Part shown: one piece after another, positions 10,306-20,047 of the stretch
How positions within the stretch are numbered: position 1 is the stretch's first letter
Layout: each line of letters begins with the position of its first letter
Assembly (NCBI GenBank): GCA_020832545.1
Contig: JAFIEK010000011.1
Span: forward strand, 50,381-114,380
DNA: 64,000 bases
Direction of reading: 5' to 3'
Origin: Pararhodobacter sp.
Lineage (GTDB): Bacteria; Pseudomonadota; Alphaproteobacteria; Rhodobacterales; Rhodobacteraceae
Made by a program: the position numbers and the translations under genes
The notes under the pieces: generated by a model
What the model was told of the DNA's origin: nothing
Databases searched by the model: none
Seen by the model: the letters and a program-made list of their open reading frames with translations, nothing else

Positions 10306-10869
10306 TCATCCCGGCGTTGAGGACACACCCACCTGTGCGGGCCGCAAAAGCTGCTCATGCATGCGGAATCCGTCTGACATGACCTGAATGATCTGTCCGG
10401 CGCGGGTGTTGGGGATCGGTGCTTCAAACATGGCTTCGTGCAGATGCGGATCAAACATCTCGCCCGCCTGCGGTGACACGCGCTCAACCCCGTGCTTGCC
10501 CAGGACCGACAGCAATTCGCGCAGCGTCAGCTCAACGCCTTCAACAAGGCCCTGCGCCTGCTTGCGGGTATCATCCGTTGTGACGGACATCGCGCGGCTC
10601 AGGTTGTCATAGACCGGGATCAGATCGCGCGCGAGCTTGGCGCCGCCATAGATCGCGGCTTCACGGCGGTCTTTTTCGCCGCGTTTGCGGGTGTTCTCCA
10701 GATCTGCTAGCGCCCGCATCAGCCGATCACGCATTTCAGCGCGCTCAATCTCGAACGCGGCATGCGCTTCTTCCAGCGCGGCGGCGGCATCCAGCGGCTC
10801 GGCGTCGGTCTGGGGTTCAGTCTGGGGTTCGGACAGGTCCTGATTCTCGGTATTCTGTGGCTGTGCCAT
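10306..10869 (-). CDS. grpE: Nucleotide exchange factor GrpE
   Basis: Exchanges ADP for ATP on DnaK during protein folding. The 187-aa protein has an acidic, glutamate- and glutamine-rich N-terminus, a long helical region (EIERAEMRDRLMRALADLEN) that forms the dimer coiled coil, and the C-terminal beta domain (GVERVSPQAGEMFDPHLHEA). It lies 12 bases downstream of hrcA on the same strand, the usual stress operon arrangement. dnaK and dnaJ are not in the window. Confidence 0.95.
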   Translation of the reverse strand: MAQPQNTENQDLSEPQTEPQTDAEPLDAAAALEEAHAAFEIERAEMRDRLMRALADLENTRKRGEKDRREAAIYGGAKLARDLIPVYDNLSRAMSVTTDDTRKQAQGLVEGVELTLRELLSVLGKHGVERVSPQAGEMFDPHLHEAMFEAPIPNTRAGQIIQVMSDGFRMHEQLLRPAQVGVSSTPG

Positions 10870-10881
10870 GTCTTCCTCGGT

Positions 10882-11949
10882 TCACTCAGATCCCATATCG
10901 CCAAGCATACGCCCGACAAGCTGGGCCGTGTAATCAACGATCGGCACGATTCGCCCGTAATTCAGCCGCGTGGGGCCGATCACGCCGACCGCGCCGATAA
11001 TCTTGCGGTCAGCGTTCATATAAGGAGAAACCACCAGAGTGGAACCCGTAAGTGAGAAAAGCTTGTTCTCTGAACCGATAAAAATGCGCACACCTTCGCC
11101 GCGCTCGGTCAGTTCCAGAAACTCGGCGATGTCGCGCTTGCGCTCAAGATCCTCGAACAATTCGCGGATGCGCGACAGGCTGTCGCCATCGGTCTGTTCC
11201 AGCAGATTGGCGCGCCCGCGCACAATCAGGCGCTCATGCGGCTCGCCCTCATTTTCCCACAGGGCAAGGCCGCGCTCGACCAGGTCGCCCGCCAGTGCAT
11301 CTATCTCCTGCCGCCGACTGGTGATCTCTTTGCGGATACGCTGGCGCAGCTCGCTCAGTGTCAGGCCATTGGCAAAAGCGTTGAGAAAATTCGCCGCCTC
11401 TCGCATGGCTGACGGTGTCAGGCCCGGTTGCGGTGTGAAAACCCGGTTCTCAACATGGCCATCCGAGAAAACCAGCACCACAAGCGCGCGATCAGCGGAA
11501 AGCGACACAAACTCGATATGCTTGATCGCCGCCTCATGTTTGGGTGCCAGCACCAGACTTGCCCCGCGCGTGATCGACGACAGCGCATTGCCGACACGGT
11601 CCAGCATGGTGGTCAGATCACGCTCATTGGTGCTGCGCGTGGCATCCAGCATCTCCCGGTCAGAGGCGGTTACCGGGTCAATCTCCAGCAAGCCATCGAC
11701 AAAGATGCGCAGGCCCTGCTGCGTGGGCACCCGGCCCGCAGACACATGCGGGCTGCCCAACAGGCCCAGATACTCCAGATCCTGCATCACGTTGCGTATA
11801 GTCGCCGCCGAAACCTTTTCGCTGAAATCCCGCGTCAGTGACCGGGAGCCCACGGGCGCACCCGTCGTCAGATAGGCCTCAACCACGCGGCGAAACACTT
11901 CGCGCGAACGGTCATTCATTTCCTGGAGAAGCTGGCGTTGATCCGTCAT
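10882..11949 (-). CDS. hrcA: Heat-inducible transcription repressor HrcA
   Basis: HrcA represses groESL and related heat-shock genes by binding CIRCE elements. The 355-aa protein has an N-terminal winged-helix ([21 protein letters not shown], then [13 protein letters not shown]) and the family's GAF-like core and C-terminal dimerisation part ending in [19 protein letters not shown]. It is divergent from rph, with 116 bp between the two starts. I could not see a CIRCE inverted repeat (TTAGCACTC-N9-GAGTGCTAA) there, so autoregulation through CIRCE is not supported in this window. Confidence 0.95.
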   Translation of the reverse strand: MTDQRQLLQEMNDRSREVFRRVVEAYLTTGAPVGSRSLTRDFSEKVSAATIRNVMQDLEYLGLLGSPHVSAGRVPTQQGLRIFVDGLLEIDPVTASDREMLDATRSTNERDLTTMLDRVGNALSSITRGASLVLAPKHEAAIKHIEFVSLSADRALVVLVFSDGHVENRVFTPQPGLTPSAMREAANFLNAFANGLTLSELRQRIRKEITSRRQEIDALAGDLVERGLALWENEGEPHERLIVRGRANLLEQTDGDSLSRIRELFEDLERKRDIAEFLELTERGEGVRIFIGSENKLFSLTGSTLVVSPYMNADRKIIGAVGVIGPTRLNYGRIVPIVDYTAQLVGRMLGDMGSE

Positions 11950-12065
11950 GGCTTTGTTCGGGCAATCAAGAAATGGTTAGTCTGCATCAGACAGATCGTC
12001 AATGCGGGTTGCATGTTCAAGGGATGGCCATGTATCTGGGGGCTTTGCAAAACAGGGGATACTCA

Positions 12066-12776
12066 ATGCGCCCATCGCAGAGAAAGCTAGATGAACTGCG
12101 CCCGGTTTCAATTGAAACCGATGTGATGCGGCATGCCGAGGGTTCGTGCCTGATCAAGATGGGTGGCACGCATGTGCTGTGCACGGCATCGCTTGAAGAT
12201 CGCACGCCGCCCTTTCTGAAGAACACCGGCCAGGGCTGGGTGACGGCGGAATACGGGATGCTGCCGCGCGCCACCAACACCCGCAACCGACGCGAGGCTT
12301 CGGCAGGAAAACAGACCGGAAGAACTGTTGAAATTCAAAGGCTTATTGGCAGATCACTGCGCGCCGGGATCGACCGAGTGGCGCTGGGGGAACGCCAGAT
12401 CACCGTGGATTGCGATGTCATTCAGGCCGATGGCGGTACCCGGTGCGCGGCTATAACCGGCGGCTGGGTAGCGCTGCGGATTGCCGTGAACCGGCTGCTG
12501 AAAGCGGGTATTCTGACCAGCGATCCGATTGTGGATCATGTCGCTGCGGTGTCATGCGGCTTCTATGCCGGGCAGCCGGTGCTTGACCTGGATTATGATG
12601 AGGACAGCGAGGCCGGGGTTGACGGAAATTTTGTCATGCTGGGCGAGGCGCGGATGATTGAGGTCCAGATGTCGGCCGAGGGTTCTGTTTTCTCACGTCC
12701 GCAAATGGATCAGCTGATAGATCTGGCACAAACGGGCGTAGCGCAGTTGATATCGGCGCAAAAGGCAGCCATCTGA
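12066..12776 (+). CDS. rph: Ribonuclease PH
   Basis: A phosphorolytic 3'-5' exoribonuclease that trims tRNA precursors, using phosphate and releasing nucleoside diphosphates. The 236-aa length is typical. Family blocks visible are [14 protein letters not shown] at the start, then [15 protein letters not shown] and the active-site region [17 protein letters not shown] chose the ATG at 12066, preceded by CAGGGGAT; the longer upstream reading crosses the promoter region shared with hrcA. The stop overlaps the rdgB start by one base (TGATG), so the two are translationally coupled. Confidence 0.96.
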   Translation: MRPSQRKLDELRPVSIETDVMRHAEGSCLIKMGGTHVLCTASLEDRTPPFLKNTGQGWVTAEYGMLPRATNTRNRREASAGKQTGRTVEIQRLIGRSLRAGIDRVALGERQITVDCDVIQADGGTRCAAITGGWVALRIAVNRLLKAGILTSDPIVDHVAAVSCGFYAGQPVLDLDYDEDSEAGVDGNFVMLGEARMIEVQMSAEGSVFSRPQMDQLIDLAQTGVAQLISAQKAAI

Positions 12777-13384
12777 TGCGAAAGTTCGACGGCGAGAAGC
12801 TCCTGATCGCCACCCACAACGCAGGCAAGCTGGAAGAGATGCGCGCGCTGTTTGCGCCGTTGAGCTTGTCGGTCGTCTCATCGGGCATGCTCGGCCTGCC
12901 TGAGCCTGAAGAGACAGAGAACAGCTTTCTGGGCAATGCCCGGATCAAGGCGCACTCCGCCGCCCGCGCCACTGGCCTGATCGCCCTCGGCGATGATAGC
13001 GGGCTGGAGGTTGATGCGCTGGACGGTCAGCCGGGCGTCTACACGGCAGACTGGGCCGAGACGCCGGCGGGCCGCGATTTTGCAATGGCGATGAGCAAGG
13101 TTCATGATGCGCTTGTTGCAATCAGCGCCACAGAGCCCTGGCGTGCGCGATTTCGCTGCACGCTGGTCCTCGCCTGGCCCGACGGTCATGAAGAGGTCTT
13201 CGAGGGTGCCGCCGAAGGCCAGCTGGTCTGGCCGGTTCGCGGCATTGAGGGGCATGGGTTTGATCCGATGTTTGTTCCGGTTGATGATACCCGCACCTTT
13301 GCCGAGATGTCGCACGAAGATAAGAACCGCATCAGCCACCGGTCACGCGCCATCGCTGCGATGACGGCCGGATGTTTCACGTGA
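12776..13384 (+). CDS. rdgB: Non-canonical purine NTP pyrophosphatase (RdgB/HAM1)
   Basis: Hydrolyses ITP, dITP and XTP to monophosphates, keeping deaminated purines out of nucleic acids. The 202-aa protein contains the substrate-binding THNAGKLEEM motif near residue 13, the SFLGNARIKAHSAA block, the catalytic GDDSGLEVDALDG and the C-terminal SHRSRA. It is coupled to rph by a one-base overlap, and its last codons overlap the hemW start. The overlap contains a perfect parS site, so this 3' end is also a segregation element. Confidence 0.95.
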   Translation: MRKFDGEKLLIATHNAGKLEEMRALFAPLSLSVVSSGMLGLPEPEETENSFLGNARIKAHSAARATGLIALGDDSGLEVDALDGQPGVYTADWAETPAGRDFAMAMSKVHDALVAISATEPWRARFRCTLVLAWPDGHEEVFEGAAEGQLVWPVRGIEGHGFDPMFVPVDDTRTFAEMSHEDKNRISHRSRAIAAMTAGCFT

Positions 13385-14547
13385 AACATCCGGCTACGGA
13401 AGATTGGCAGAACGCCGGATTCGGAATTTACATGCACTGGCCGTTTTGTCAGGCTAAATGCCCCTATTGCGACTTCAACAGCCACGTATCGCGCAATATT
13501 GACTATTCACGCTGGGCAAACGCCTATCTGAGCGAGCTGGAGAGGATGCGAGCGCTGACCGGTGAGCGCGTGGTGGGTTCGGTGTTCTTTGGCGGCGGCA
13601 CACCATCATTGATGCCGCCGGAGCTGGTTGGCCAGCTTCTGGAGCGGATCGCCAAACTTTGGCCGCAGGCGAATGATCTGGAGGTCACGCTGGAGGCCAA
13701 CCCCACTTCGGTGGAGGCGGCGCGCTTTCGCGGCTTCAGGGATGCAGGCGTCAACCGCGTTTCAATCGGCATACAGGCGCTCTACGATGAGGATTTGCGC
13801 CGCCTAGGTCGCCTGCACAGCGCAGCAGAGGCGGTCAACGCTTATGAGCTAGCGCGCGCCGTTTTCCCCCGCGTCAGCTTTGATCTGATCTATGCGCGGC
13901 AACACCAGACGCTGGAAGATTGGCGTATGGAGCTGAACAAGGCGTTGTCAATGCAGCCAGATCACCTGTCGCTCTACCAGTTGACGATCGAGGACGGCAC
14001 AGCCTTCGGTGAGCGGTACCAACACGGCAAGCTGCGCGGATTGCCCGCCGATGATTCGGCAGCGGACATGTTTCTTCTGACGCAAGAGATGTGCGCAGCA
14101 GCCGGGCTGCCAGCCTATGAGATCTCAAATCACGCGCGTGAAGGCAACGAGAGCAAGCACAACACGCTGTATTGGCGGTATGGCGATTACCTTGGCATCG
14201 GCCCGGGCGCGCATGCAAGACTGACATTGAACAGGCAGCGACAGGCCCGACAATCAACCCGGATGCCGCAAGCATGGCTGGAGCGGGTTCAGCGCGAAGG
14301 ATCAGGCGAACTGCCGCCGGAAATGCTGACAGGCACAGATCAGGCCGCTGAGTATCTGATGATGAGCCTTCGGCTCAGCGAAGGCAGCAATCTGCAGCGC
14401 TTTGAGGCGCTGGCGGGCGCGCCACTGAATGCCGAAAGCATCGCCGAACTTGTGCAGTCTGGCCACCTTTGGTCCAGCGCCAACAGAATCGGCACTACCC
14501 CTGAGGGGCGGATCATACTGAATGCCGTGCTGCGGCAGTTGCTGTGA
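13372..14547 (+). CDS. hemW: Radical SAM heme chaperone HemW
   Basis: Related to oxygen-independent coproporphyrinogen oxidase (HemN); this family binds heme and is thought to deliver it to respiratory enzymes. The radical-SAM cluster motif C-x3-C-x2-C is at Cys26, Cys30 and Cys33 (FCQAKCPYCDF), followed by GGGTPS and the HNTLYWR region. HemN-specific N-terminal residues are lacking, in line with HemW. The ATG at 13372 (MFHVKH) falls inside the rdgB 3' end and overlaps a parS palindrome; GTG at 13381 is an alternative start. The gene converges with parB nine bases beyond its stop. Confidence 0.92.
   Translation: MFHVKHPATEDWQNAGFGIYMHWPFCQAKCPYCDFNSHVSRNIDYSRWANAYLSELERMRALTGERVVGSVFFGGGTPSLMPPELVGQLLERIAKLWPQANDLEVTLEANPTSVEAARFRGFRDAGVNRVSIGIQALYDEDLRRLGRLHSAAEAVNAYELARAVFPRVSFDLIYARQHQTLEDWRMELNKALSMQPDHLSLYQLTIEDGTAFGERYQHGKLRGLPADDSAADMFLLTQEMCAAAGLPAYEISNHAREGNESKHNTLYWRYGDYLGIGPGAHARLTLNRQRQARQSTRMPQAWLERVQREGSGELPPEMLTGTDQAAEYLMMSLRLSEGSNLQRFEALAGAPLNAESIAELVQSGHLWSSANRIGTTPEGRIILNAVLRQLL
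13373..13388. other. parS: parS centromere site 1 (perfect)
   Basis: TGTTTCACGTGAAACA matches the canonical alphaproteobacterial parS. The dyad extends to a perfect 28-bp palindrome at 13367-13394. It lies in the rdgB-hemW overlap and is read as FHVK at the HemW N-terminus, 1.2 kb from parB. Confidence 0.93.
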
Positions 14548-14556
14548 GCCGCACGC

Positions 14557-15465
14557 CTAACGCACCTGCGACAGCAACTGGCAAAGCTGGTCAAGCTGCT
14601 CAAGCGTCTTGTAGCGAATGATCACCTGCCCCTCGCCGCCCGCGCGATGATCGATCATTACCGACATCCCAAGATTGGCGGAAAGATCATCTTCAAGGAC
14701 CTTAGTGTCAGCATCCTTTTCGCGTGGCCGGGCCTGGGCCTGCTTGCGGGGCTCAGGCGTCTTCCGCGCCAACGCTTCGGTCTGGCGTACCGAAAGCCCA
14801 CCCTCAATTACCTTTCGCGCCAATGCTACCGGGTCGGGCGCAGTGATCAACGCGCGCGCATGACCAACTGAAAGCTCGCCCGAATCAAGCATCTCACGAA
14901 GCTCCTCCGGCAGATTGAGAAGCCGCAAAAGGTTGGCGATGTAGCTGCGGCTCTTGCCCAGAACCTCGGCGATCTTCTCCTGCGTATGACCAAACCGCTC
15001 CATTAGCTGTTTGTAGCCAGCGGCCTCTTCGATGGGGCTCAGCTCAGCCCGCTGGATGTTCTCGACAATAGCGATCTCCAGAACTTCTGAATCCGAGAAG
15101 TCCTTCACAATGACCGGTATCTCATGCAACCGCGCATTCTGCGCTGCACGCCAGCGCCGCTCGCCGGCAACGATCTCAAATCCATCTGCGCGCGCAGGGT
15201 CCGGGCGCACGATCAGCGGCTGAATGATCCCCTTCTCGCGAATAGAATCCTGTAGCTCTGATAGCCGCGCCGCATCAAAATGGCGACGAGGCTGATCAGG
15301 ATTCGGGCGCAGGGATTCAATGGGCACACTGCGCACGCCCAGCCGATCAACTGGCGCGCCAGCCTCTGGTTCGCGCCCGGAAAAGGACATGTCAGCGCCA
15401 ACTTCGGCCATCAGGGCAGACAAACCGCGCCCCAGTCCACGACGTTCATTCTTACGATCGGTCAT
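14557..15465 (-). CDS. parB: Chromosome-partitioning protein ParB
   Basis: A CTP-dependent DNA clamp that loads at parS and organises the origin region for segregation with ParA. The 302-aa protein starts with the ParA-interacting segment GLGRGLSALM (residues 10-19). It has the CTP-binding GERRWRAA (101-108) and ENIQRAELSP (135-144), then a helix-turn-helix around KSRSYIANLLRLLNLP. The C-terminal dimer domain ends in LEQLDQLCQLLSQVR. I chose the ATG at 15465 with GAGGACG upstream; the longer reading overlaps parA. It follows parA by 13 bases, and three perfect parS sites lie within 3.3 kb of it. Confidence 0.97.
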   Translation of the reverse strand: MTDRKNERRGLGRGLSALMAEVGADMSFSGREPEAGAPVDRLGVRSVPIESLRPNPDQPRRHFDAARLSELQDSIREKGIIQPLIVRPDPARADGFEIVAGERRWRAAQNARLHEIPVIVKDFSDSEVLEIAIVENIQRAELSPIEEAAGYKQLMERFGHTQEKIAEVLGKSRSYIANLLRLLNLPEELREMLDSGELSVGHARALITAPDPVALARKVIEGGLSVRQTEALARKTPEPRKQAQARPREKDADTKVLEDDLSANLGMSVMIDHRAGGEGQVIIRYKTLEQLDQLCQLLSQVR

Positions 15466-15478
15466 GCTTTTCGTCCTC

Positions 15479-16252
15479 TCAGGCCGGGTTGTTGGCAAGA
15501 AACTCTTTTGCCAGAGCGCGATACGCCGTGGAACCCTTGGATTCGGAATCATACGCCAACGCAGGCATCGCGAATGACGGCGCCTCGCTCAGGCGCACAT
15601 TCCTTGGGATCACCGTTTCAAACACCAGAACGCCCAATGTGTCACGGGCGTCGCGCTCTACCTGCTGCGAGAGGTTGTTGCGCTGATCATGCATCGTCAG
15701 GAGAACCCCCTCAACCCGCAGGTCTGAATTTGCGGTCTGGCGAATTTCACGAATGGTTAACATCAGCTGCGACAGCCCTTCGAGCGCGAAGAACTCGCTC
15801 TGTAACGGCACAAGAACCGAATGCGCGGCCACCAGGGCATTGACAGTCAACAGGTTGAGCGAGGGCGGGCAGTCAATCAGGATGAAATCATAGCCAAGCC
15901 CCGCCATATCCGGTCGCCGCACGGCATCGCGCAACAGAAAGCTGCGCTTGTTAAGGTTGAACAACTGAACATCCGAAGAGGAAAGCTCAGTTGTCGACGG
16001 GATGACATCCACCCCCTTTGTCGCGCTGTGCACTATAACGTCACTCAGCACAGCCTCGCCAATCAGCAGATCATAGACGGTGGATTCCCGTTGATCGAGC
16101 GCAATACCGAGCCCGGTGGAGGCGTTGCCCTGAGGATCCATATCAATCAGCAACACTTTCTTGCCCATTTCGGCCAAGGCGGCAGAAAGGTTGATGGCGG
16201 TCGTCGTTTTTGCCACGCCACCCTTCTGGTTCGCTATTGCCACGATCTTCAT
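15479..16252 (-). CDS. parA: Chromosome-partitioning ATPase ParA (Soj family)
   Basis: A deviant-Walker ATPase that moves ParB-parS complexes over the nucleoid. The 257-aa protein carries the deviant Walker A KGGVAKTT at residues 10-17 with the signature lysine (Lys10) and the P-loop lysine (Lys15). Position 14 is Ala where Gly is commoner. Walker B is around FILIDCPPSL. The ATG at 16252 lies one base after the rsmG stop, so translation is probably coupled. It heads the parA-parB pair within the rsmG-mnmG-mnmE cluster, transcribed leftward away from the candidate origin. Confidence 0.97.
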   Translation of the reverse strand: MKIVAIANQKGGVAKTTTAINLSAALAEMGKKVLLIDMDPQGNASTGLGIALDQRESTVYDLLIGEAVLSDVIVHSATKGVDVIPSTTELSSSDVQLFNLNKRSFLLRDAVRRPDMAGLGYDFILIDCPPSLNLLTVNALVAAHSVLVPLQSEFFALEGLSQLMLTIREIRQTANSDLRVEGVLLTMHDQRNNLSQQVERDARDTLGVLVFETVIPRNVRLSEAPSFAMPALAYDSESKGSTAYRALAKEFLANNPA

Positions 16253-16253
16253 T

Positions 16254-16883
16254 TCAAGCACTTTCTGATTCTTTACATATCCGCCGGACGCACAAGATTC
16301 TTGCCTCTTCGTCAGCGACGCTGTTGACAAGGTCAATATCGAAAGTCCAGTTCTTGCGCGCCGCTGAAATTTCCGCTGCGTGGTTTCTGCCCTTAGGTAG
16401 CAGTGCGACGCCGTCGGGATCCATATGGAGCTGAACATATCCCAGCAATTTATCGAGAGGGGCGAGCGCACGCGCGGTCAAGGTTCTCGCCCTGAGTGGT
16501 GCGAGGCCTTCGGCGCGGGCATGGTGTATTGTCGCGTTTAACGACAGATCTTTGCTGATGATCCGCAGAAATGCGGCTTTGCGGGCGTCACTTTCAACAA
16601 GGTCAAAGCACAAACCGGGGCTAAGTTCACTCGCGATAATGGCAAGAACAATTCCAGGAAGACCGCCACCAGATCCAAGATCGCACCAACTTTCGCCCAA
16701 CGGATCGCGCAAATGAAAAAGCTGTGCCGAGTCTATGATATGGCGCTTCCACATGGCTTCTTGGGATGTGGGGGCAATCAGGTTAATTTTCGCAGACCAG
16801 CGCTCAAGCTGCTGGCAATAGGTGTCCAGCCGCTCAAGTGTTTCACGTGAAACATTCAGATCGATATCTCGCAGATCACGCAT
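16254..16883 (-). CDS. rsmG: 16S rRNA (guanine527-N7) methyltransferase RsmG (GidB)
   Basis: Methylates G527 of 16S rRNA using S-adenosylmethionine. The 209-aa size is typical. The SAM-binding loop [10 protein letters not shown] is near residues 67-76, preceded by [19 protein letters not shown]. The ATG at 16883 overlaps the mnmG stop by 8 bases. Codons 9-15 (NVSRETL) are encoded by a perfect parS site, so part of the N-terminus is under dual constraint. It lies between mnmG and parA, the classic origin-proximal gid arrangement. Confidence 0.96.
   Translation of the reverse strand: MRDLRDIDLNVSRETLERLDTYCQQLERWSAKINLIAPTSQEAMWKRHIIDSAQLFHLRDPLGESWCDLGSGGGLPGIVLAIIASELSPGLCFDLVESDARKAAFLRIISKDLSLNATIHHARAEGLAPLRARTLTARALAPLDKLLGYVQLHMDPDGVALLPKGRNHAAEISAARKNWTFDIDLVNSVADEEARILCVRRICKESESA
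16839..16854. other. parS: parS centromere site 2 (perfect)
   Basis: TGTTTCACGTGAAACA lies inside the rsmG coding region near its start, about 0.6 kb upstream of parA. It matches the parS consensus at all 16 positions. Confidence 0.93.
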
Positions 16884-18753
16884 GCCTTGCCTGCGCGGAT
16901 CGCGCCCGGCGCAGCCGCGCTTGCAGCAGCACAATCGCAGCCGGGGTCATACCCACGATCCGTGCAGCCTGAGCCATGTTACGCGGTTGCGCGGCGAACA
17001 GCTTCTCCTGTAGCTCATGGGAAAGCCCAGGGATTCCATGGAATGGGAATCCGCTTGGTATTTCAATAGCTTCGTCACGCCGCAAGGCCTGAACTTCCGC
17101 GTCCTGACGGGCAACATACGGGGCGTAAATGGCTTCGCGCTTGAGCTGCGTCAGATACGCACCATCGACATCCTCAAGCCCCGGATCAATTTGAAGCAGG
17201 CTCGATTCCGGAAAATCGCTTAACGTCAGCAGGTCATAAAGACTGCGCCGCGCGCCATCCGCACGAACACTCACGCCCTTTTCCTGAAGCTGGCCGGGGG
17301 TCAGTGTGTGCGACTTCAGCCGCCCGCGCAGAGAGGAAAGCCCATCTATCTTCTTGGCGAAAGCCTGGGCGCGCGCGTCGGAAATACAGCCCAGCGCAAG
17401 CCCGGTCGGCGTCAGGCGCTGATCGGCGTTGTCCATCCGCAGCGACAGCCGGAACTCAGCGCGAGATGTGAACATGCGATACGGCTCATTCACGCCGCGA
17501 TCCGTCAGATCATCGATCATTACCCCGATATAGCTGTCACTGCGCGAAAAAACTGCATCCTCCAGTCCCAGTGACAGCGCAGCCGCGTTCAGCCCGGCAA
17601 CGAGACCTTGCGCGGCCGCCTCTTCATAGCCAGTTGTGCCATTGATTTGCCCGGCAAGAAACAGGCCCTTAAGCGCCTTTGATTGCAGCGTTTTCAGTAG
17701 ACCGCGAGGGTCATGAAAGTCATATTCAATCGCGTAGCCGTACTGAAGAACCTTGGCGCTCTCAAGGCCATTGATTGTGCGGATGAACGCATCCTGCACC
17801 TCACGGGGGAGCGAGGTTGAGATGCCGTTCGGGTAGATCGTATCATCATCGAGCCCCTCAGGCTCAAGGAAGATGTTATGCGTTTCCTTGTCGGTGAACC
17901 GCGTGATCTTGTCCTCAACCGACGGGCAGTATCTGGGCCCAACCCCGGTGATATTGCCCGAGCGCATGGCAGAGAGGTGAAGATTGGCCTGAATGATCTC
18001 ATGCGTGCGCGGATTGGTCTGCGTCACCCCGCATGCGATCTGGCGCGCAACGGGGGCAGTGTTAAGAAATGACAGCATGACAGGCGCCTCGTCGCCCTCT
18101 TGCCGCCCAACGCGCGCCCAGTCAATTGACTGCGAGCTCAGCCGGGCGGGGGTGCCGGTTTTCAGCCGCCCCGTGGCCAACGCAATCTCTGACAGCCGCT
18201 CACCCAGTCGGACAGAGGCTTTAGCGCCGTGACGGCCAGCGCGAATTCGCTCTTCACCGATATGTATCTCGCCGCGCAAAAACGTACCAGATGTCAAAAC
18301 AACCGCGGGGGCCCTGATCTGCGTCCCATCAGAGGTCTCGACACCCGTCACTTGGTCCGAAGTGACTATCAGGTCAGTGACCTCGGCCTCTATGATCTCA
18401 ATTCCGGGCATTGCGTGCGTGGCGGTCTTGATGAACTGCTTGTAACGCTTCCGGTCGGCCTGAGTTCGTGGGCCCTGAACGGCAGGGCCGCGTGAACGGT
18501 TGAGAAGGCGGAACTGAATGCCTGCATAGTCCGCGCCGCGCCCCATAACCCCGTCAAGCGCATCGATCTCGCGCACAAGATGCCCTTTTCCCAGCCCGCC
18601 AATAGCCGGATTGCAGGACATCACGCCAAGATCCTCGGTGCTGAATGTCACCAGTGCCGTCCGCGCGCCTCTGCGGCTTGCTGCATGCGCAGCCTCCACG
18701 CCCGCGTGTCCGGCGCCGATGATGATGACATCGAATTGTTTCACGTGAAACAC
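16876..18753 (-). CDS. mnmG: tRNA uridine-5-carboxymethylaminomethyl synthase subunit MnmG (GidA)
   Basis: The FAD-dependent partner of MnmE; together they modify U34 of several tRNAs at carbon 5. The 625-aa protein has the FAD Rossmann motif [12 protein letters not shown] near the N-terminus, then [22 protein letters not shown] and the C-terminal helical domain. The start may be GTG at 18753 (reading FHVKQF) or GTG at 18744. The second has AAGGAG at ideal spacing, while the first directly abuts that site. A parS site covers both. It lies 3 bases after the mnmE stop and overlaps rsmG by 8 bases. Confidence 0.96.
   Translation of the reverse strand: MFHVKQFDVIIIGAGHAGVEAAHAASRRGARTALVTFSTEDLGVMSCNPAIGGLGKGHLVREIDALDGVMGRGADYAGIQFRLLNRSRGPAVQGPRTQADRKRYKQFIKTATHAMPGIEIIEAEVTDLIVTSDQVTGVETSDGTQIRAPAVVLTSGTFLRGEIHIGEERIRAGRHGAKASVRLGERLSEIALATGRLKTGTPARLSSQSIDWARVGRQEGDEAPVMLSFLNTAPVARQIACGVTQTNPRTHEIIQANLHLSAMRSGNITGVGPRYCPSVEDKITRFTDKETHNIFLEPEGLDDDTIYPNGISTSLPREVQDAFIRTINGLESAKVLQYGYAIEYDFHDPRGLLKTLQSKALKGLFLAGQINGTTGYEEAAAQGLVAGLNAAALSLGLEDAVFSRSDSYIGVMIDDLTDRGVNEPYRMFTSRAEFRLSLRMDNADQRLTPTGLALGCISDARAQAFAKKIDGLSSLRGRLKSHTLTPGQLQEKGVSVRADGARRSLYDLLTLSDFPESSLLQIDPGLEDVDGAYLTQLKREAIYAPYVARQDAEVQALRRDEAIEIPSGFPFHGIPGLSHELQEKLFAAQPRNMAQAARIVGMTPAAIVLLQARLRRARSAQARHA
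18737..18752. other. parS: parS centromere site 3 (perfect)
   Basis: TGTTTCACGTGAAACA overlaps the translation start of mnmG, between mnmG and mnmE. It matches the parS consensus at all 16 positions and lies about 3.3 kb from the oriC candidate. Confidence 0.93.
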
Positions 18754-18756
18754 TCC

Positions 18757-20037
18757 TTACTTGCCAATGCAGAAGGAAGAGAAAATCCTGCCGAGCACGT
18801 CTTCTACTTCTATGCGACCGATGATTCCGTCAAGGCATGTGATCGCCGCGCGAATATCCACCGAAACAATCTCCCAGCCCGTATCGCCCACCTCTAGCGC
18901 TGCGAGCGCGCCGAGCAAATGCGATTCCGCTCGCCGCAATCTATCGAAATGGCGCTCTCTTGAAAACACCGAAGACCCGGCAACGCGCTCTGCCAATCGA
19001 TGTTCGATTCTGCTGACCAGATCGCCAACACCCGCACCGGTTTTGCCAGAAATACCAGGCAGATGCCACAAATCGGCTTTTGACAGAACGACGATGTCCT
19101 GCGCGCTCAGCTCACTGACATCTTCGTCAGGACGGCTTTTCAGGTAGACTCGCAGATCAGCCGCTTTGGCGCGTTGCTGTCCGCGCGATATGCCGATCAT
19201 CTCCACCTCGTCTTCGGTCTCGCGCAGACCGGCGGTGTCTATCAACGTCACCGGGAGGCCGCCAATATCCATCCGAACCTCGATCACATCGCGCGTGGTT
19301 CCCGCCCGCTCTGAGGTTATGGCGGCTTCCCGGCCGGCCAAAGCATTCAAAAGTGTGGATTTTCCGGCATTGACCGCGCCGATGATCGCAACCTCAAACC
19401 CCTCTCTGATCCGCTCAGAGGCCGCACTTCCCGCAACCTCTCGCGCAACGGCGCTTTGCACATTGCGCAGGGGCGCAAGTATGTGGCCCAGCAGATCATC
19501 CGGGATCTCTTCATCAGAGAAATCGATCGAGGCCTCCAGCATCGCAACCGCTTGCAGCAAGTCCTCCCGCCAATTCTCAAGCAACCGCGCGGCAGTTCCA
19601 TCAAAAACGCGTTGTGCCAGTTTGCGCTGTGCCTCGGTCTCTGCTTCCAGCAGATCGGCCAATCCCTCTACCTCGGTCAGCGAAAGGATGCCCGCTTCAA
19701 ACGCCCGGCGCGTAAATTCTCCGGCCTCAGCGGCGCGCACGCCTTCGATAGCCAGAATCTCGCGGATCAGCGCCGAGATGATCGCAGGGCTGCCATGTGT
19801 TTGAAACTCGACAACACGCTCTCCGGTAAAACTGCCCCCGGCGTCAAAAACCAGCACCAGCGCTTCATCCAGCACCTCGCCCTGATGGTCACGCAAGCGC
19901 TGCAAACTGGCGCGACGCGGCGCCGGAACGCCACCGGCGATCTGCGCGCACACGTCCCAGGCGCGCGGTCCCGATACCCGGACAACCGCCACCCCGGCGC
20001 GTCCCCGCGCCGTAGCCAGTGCAACGATCGTGTCCAT
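18757..20037 (-). CDS. mnmE: tRNA modification GTPase MnmE (TrmE)
   Basis: GTPase partner of MnmG in U34 tRNA modification, using a one-carbon folate unit. The 426-aa protein has the N-terminal folate-binding domain (TIVALATARGRAGVAVVRVSG), a helical domain, and an inserted G domain with P-loop GAVNAGKSTLL and the GTTRD switch. The C-terminal FCIGK carries the conserved cysteine. It begins 10 bases after the rho stop and ends 3 bases before mnmG, so rho-mnmE-mnmG-rsmG-parA-parB reads as one leftward operon. Confidence 0.96.
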   Translation of the reverse strand: MDTIVALATARGRAGVAVVRVSGPRAWDVCAQIAGGVPAPRRASLQRLRDHQGEVLDEALVLVFDAGGSFTGERVVEFQTHGSPAIISALIREILAIEGVRAAEAGEFTRRAFEAGILSLTEVEGLADLLEAETEAQRKLAQRVFDGTAARLLENWREDLLQAVAMLEASIDFSDEEIPDDLLGHILAPLRNVQSAVAREVAGSAASERIREGFEVAIIGAVNAGKSTLLNALAGREAAITSERAGTTRDVIEVRMDIGGLPVTLIDTAGLRETEDEVEMIGISRGQQRAKAADLRVYLKSRPDEDVSELSAQDIVVLSKADLWHLPGISGKTGAGVGDLVSRIEHRLAERVAGSSVFSRERHFDRLRRAESHLLGALAALEVGDTGWEIVSVDIRAAITCLDGIIGRIEVEDVLGRIFSSFCIGK

Positions 20038-20047
20038 CAGCGCCAGT

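Noticed and set aside
11950..12065. CIRCE operator upstream of hrcA
   Set aside because: No TTAGCACTC-N9-GAGTGCTAA pattern found in the 116 bp between hrcA and rph.
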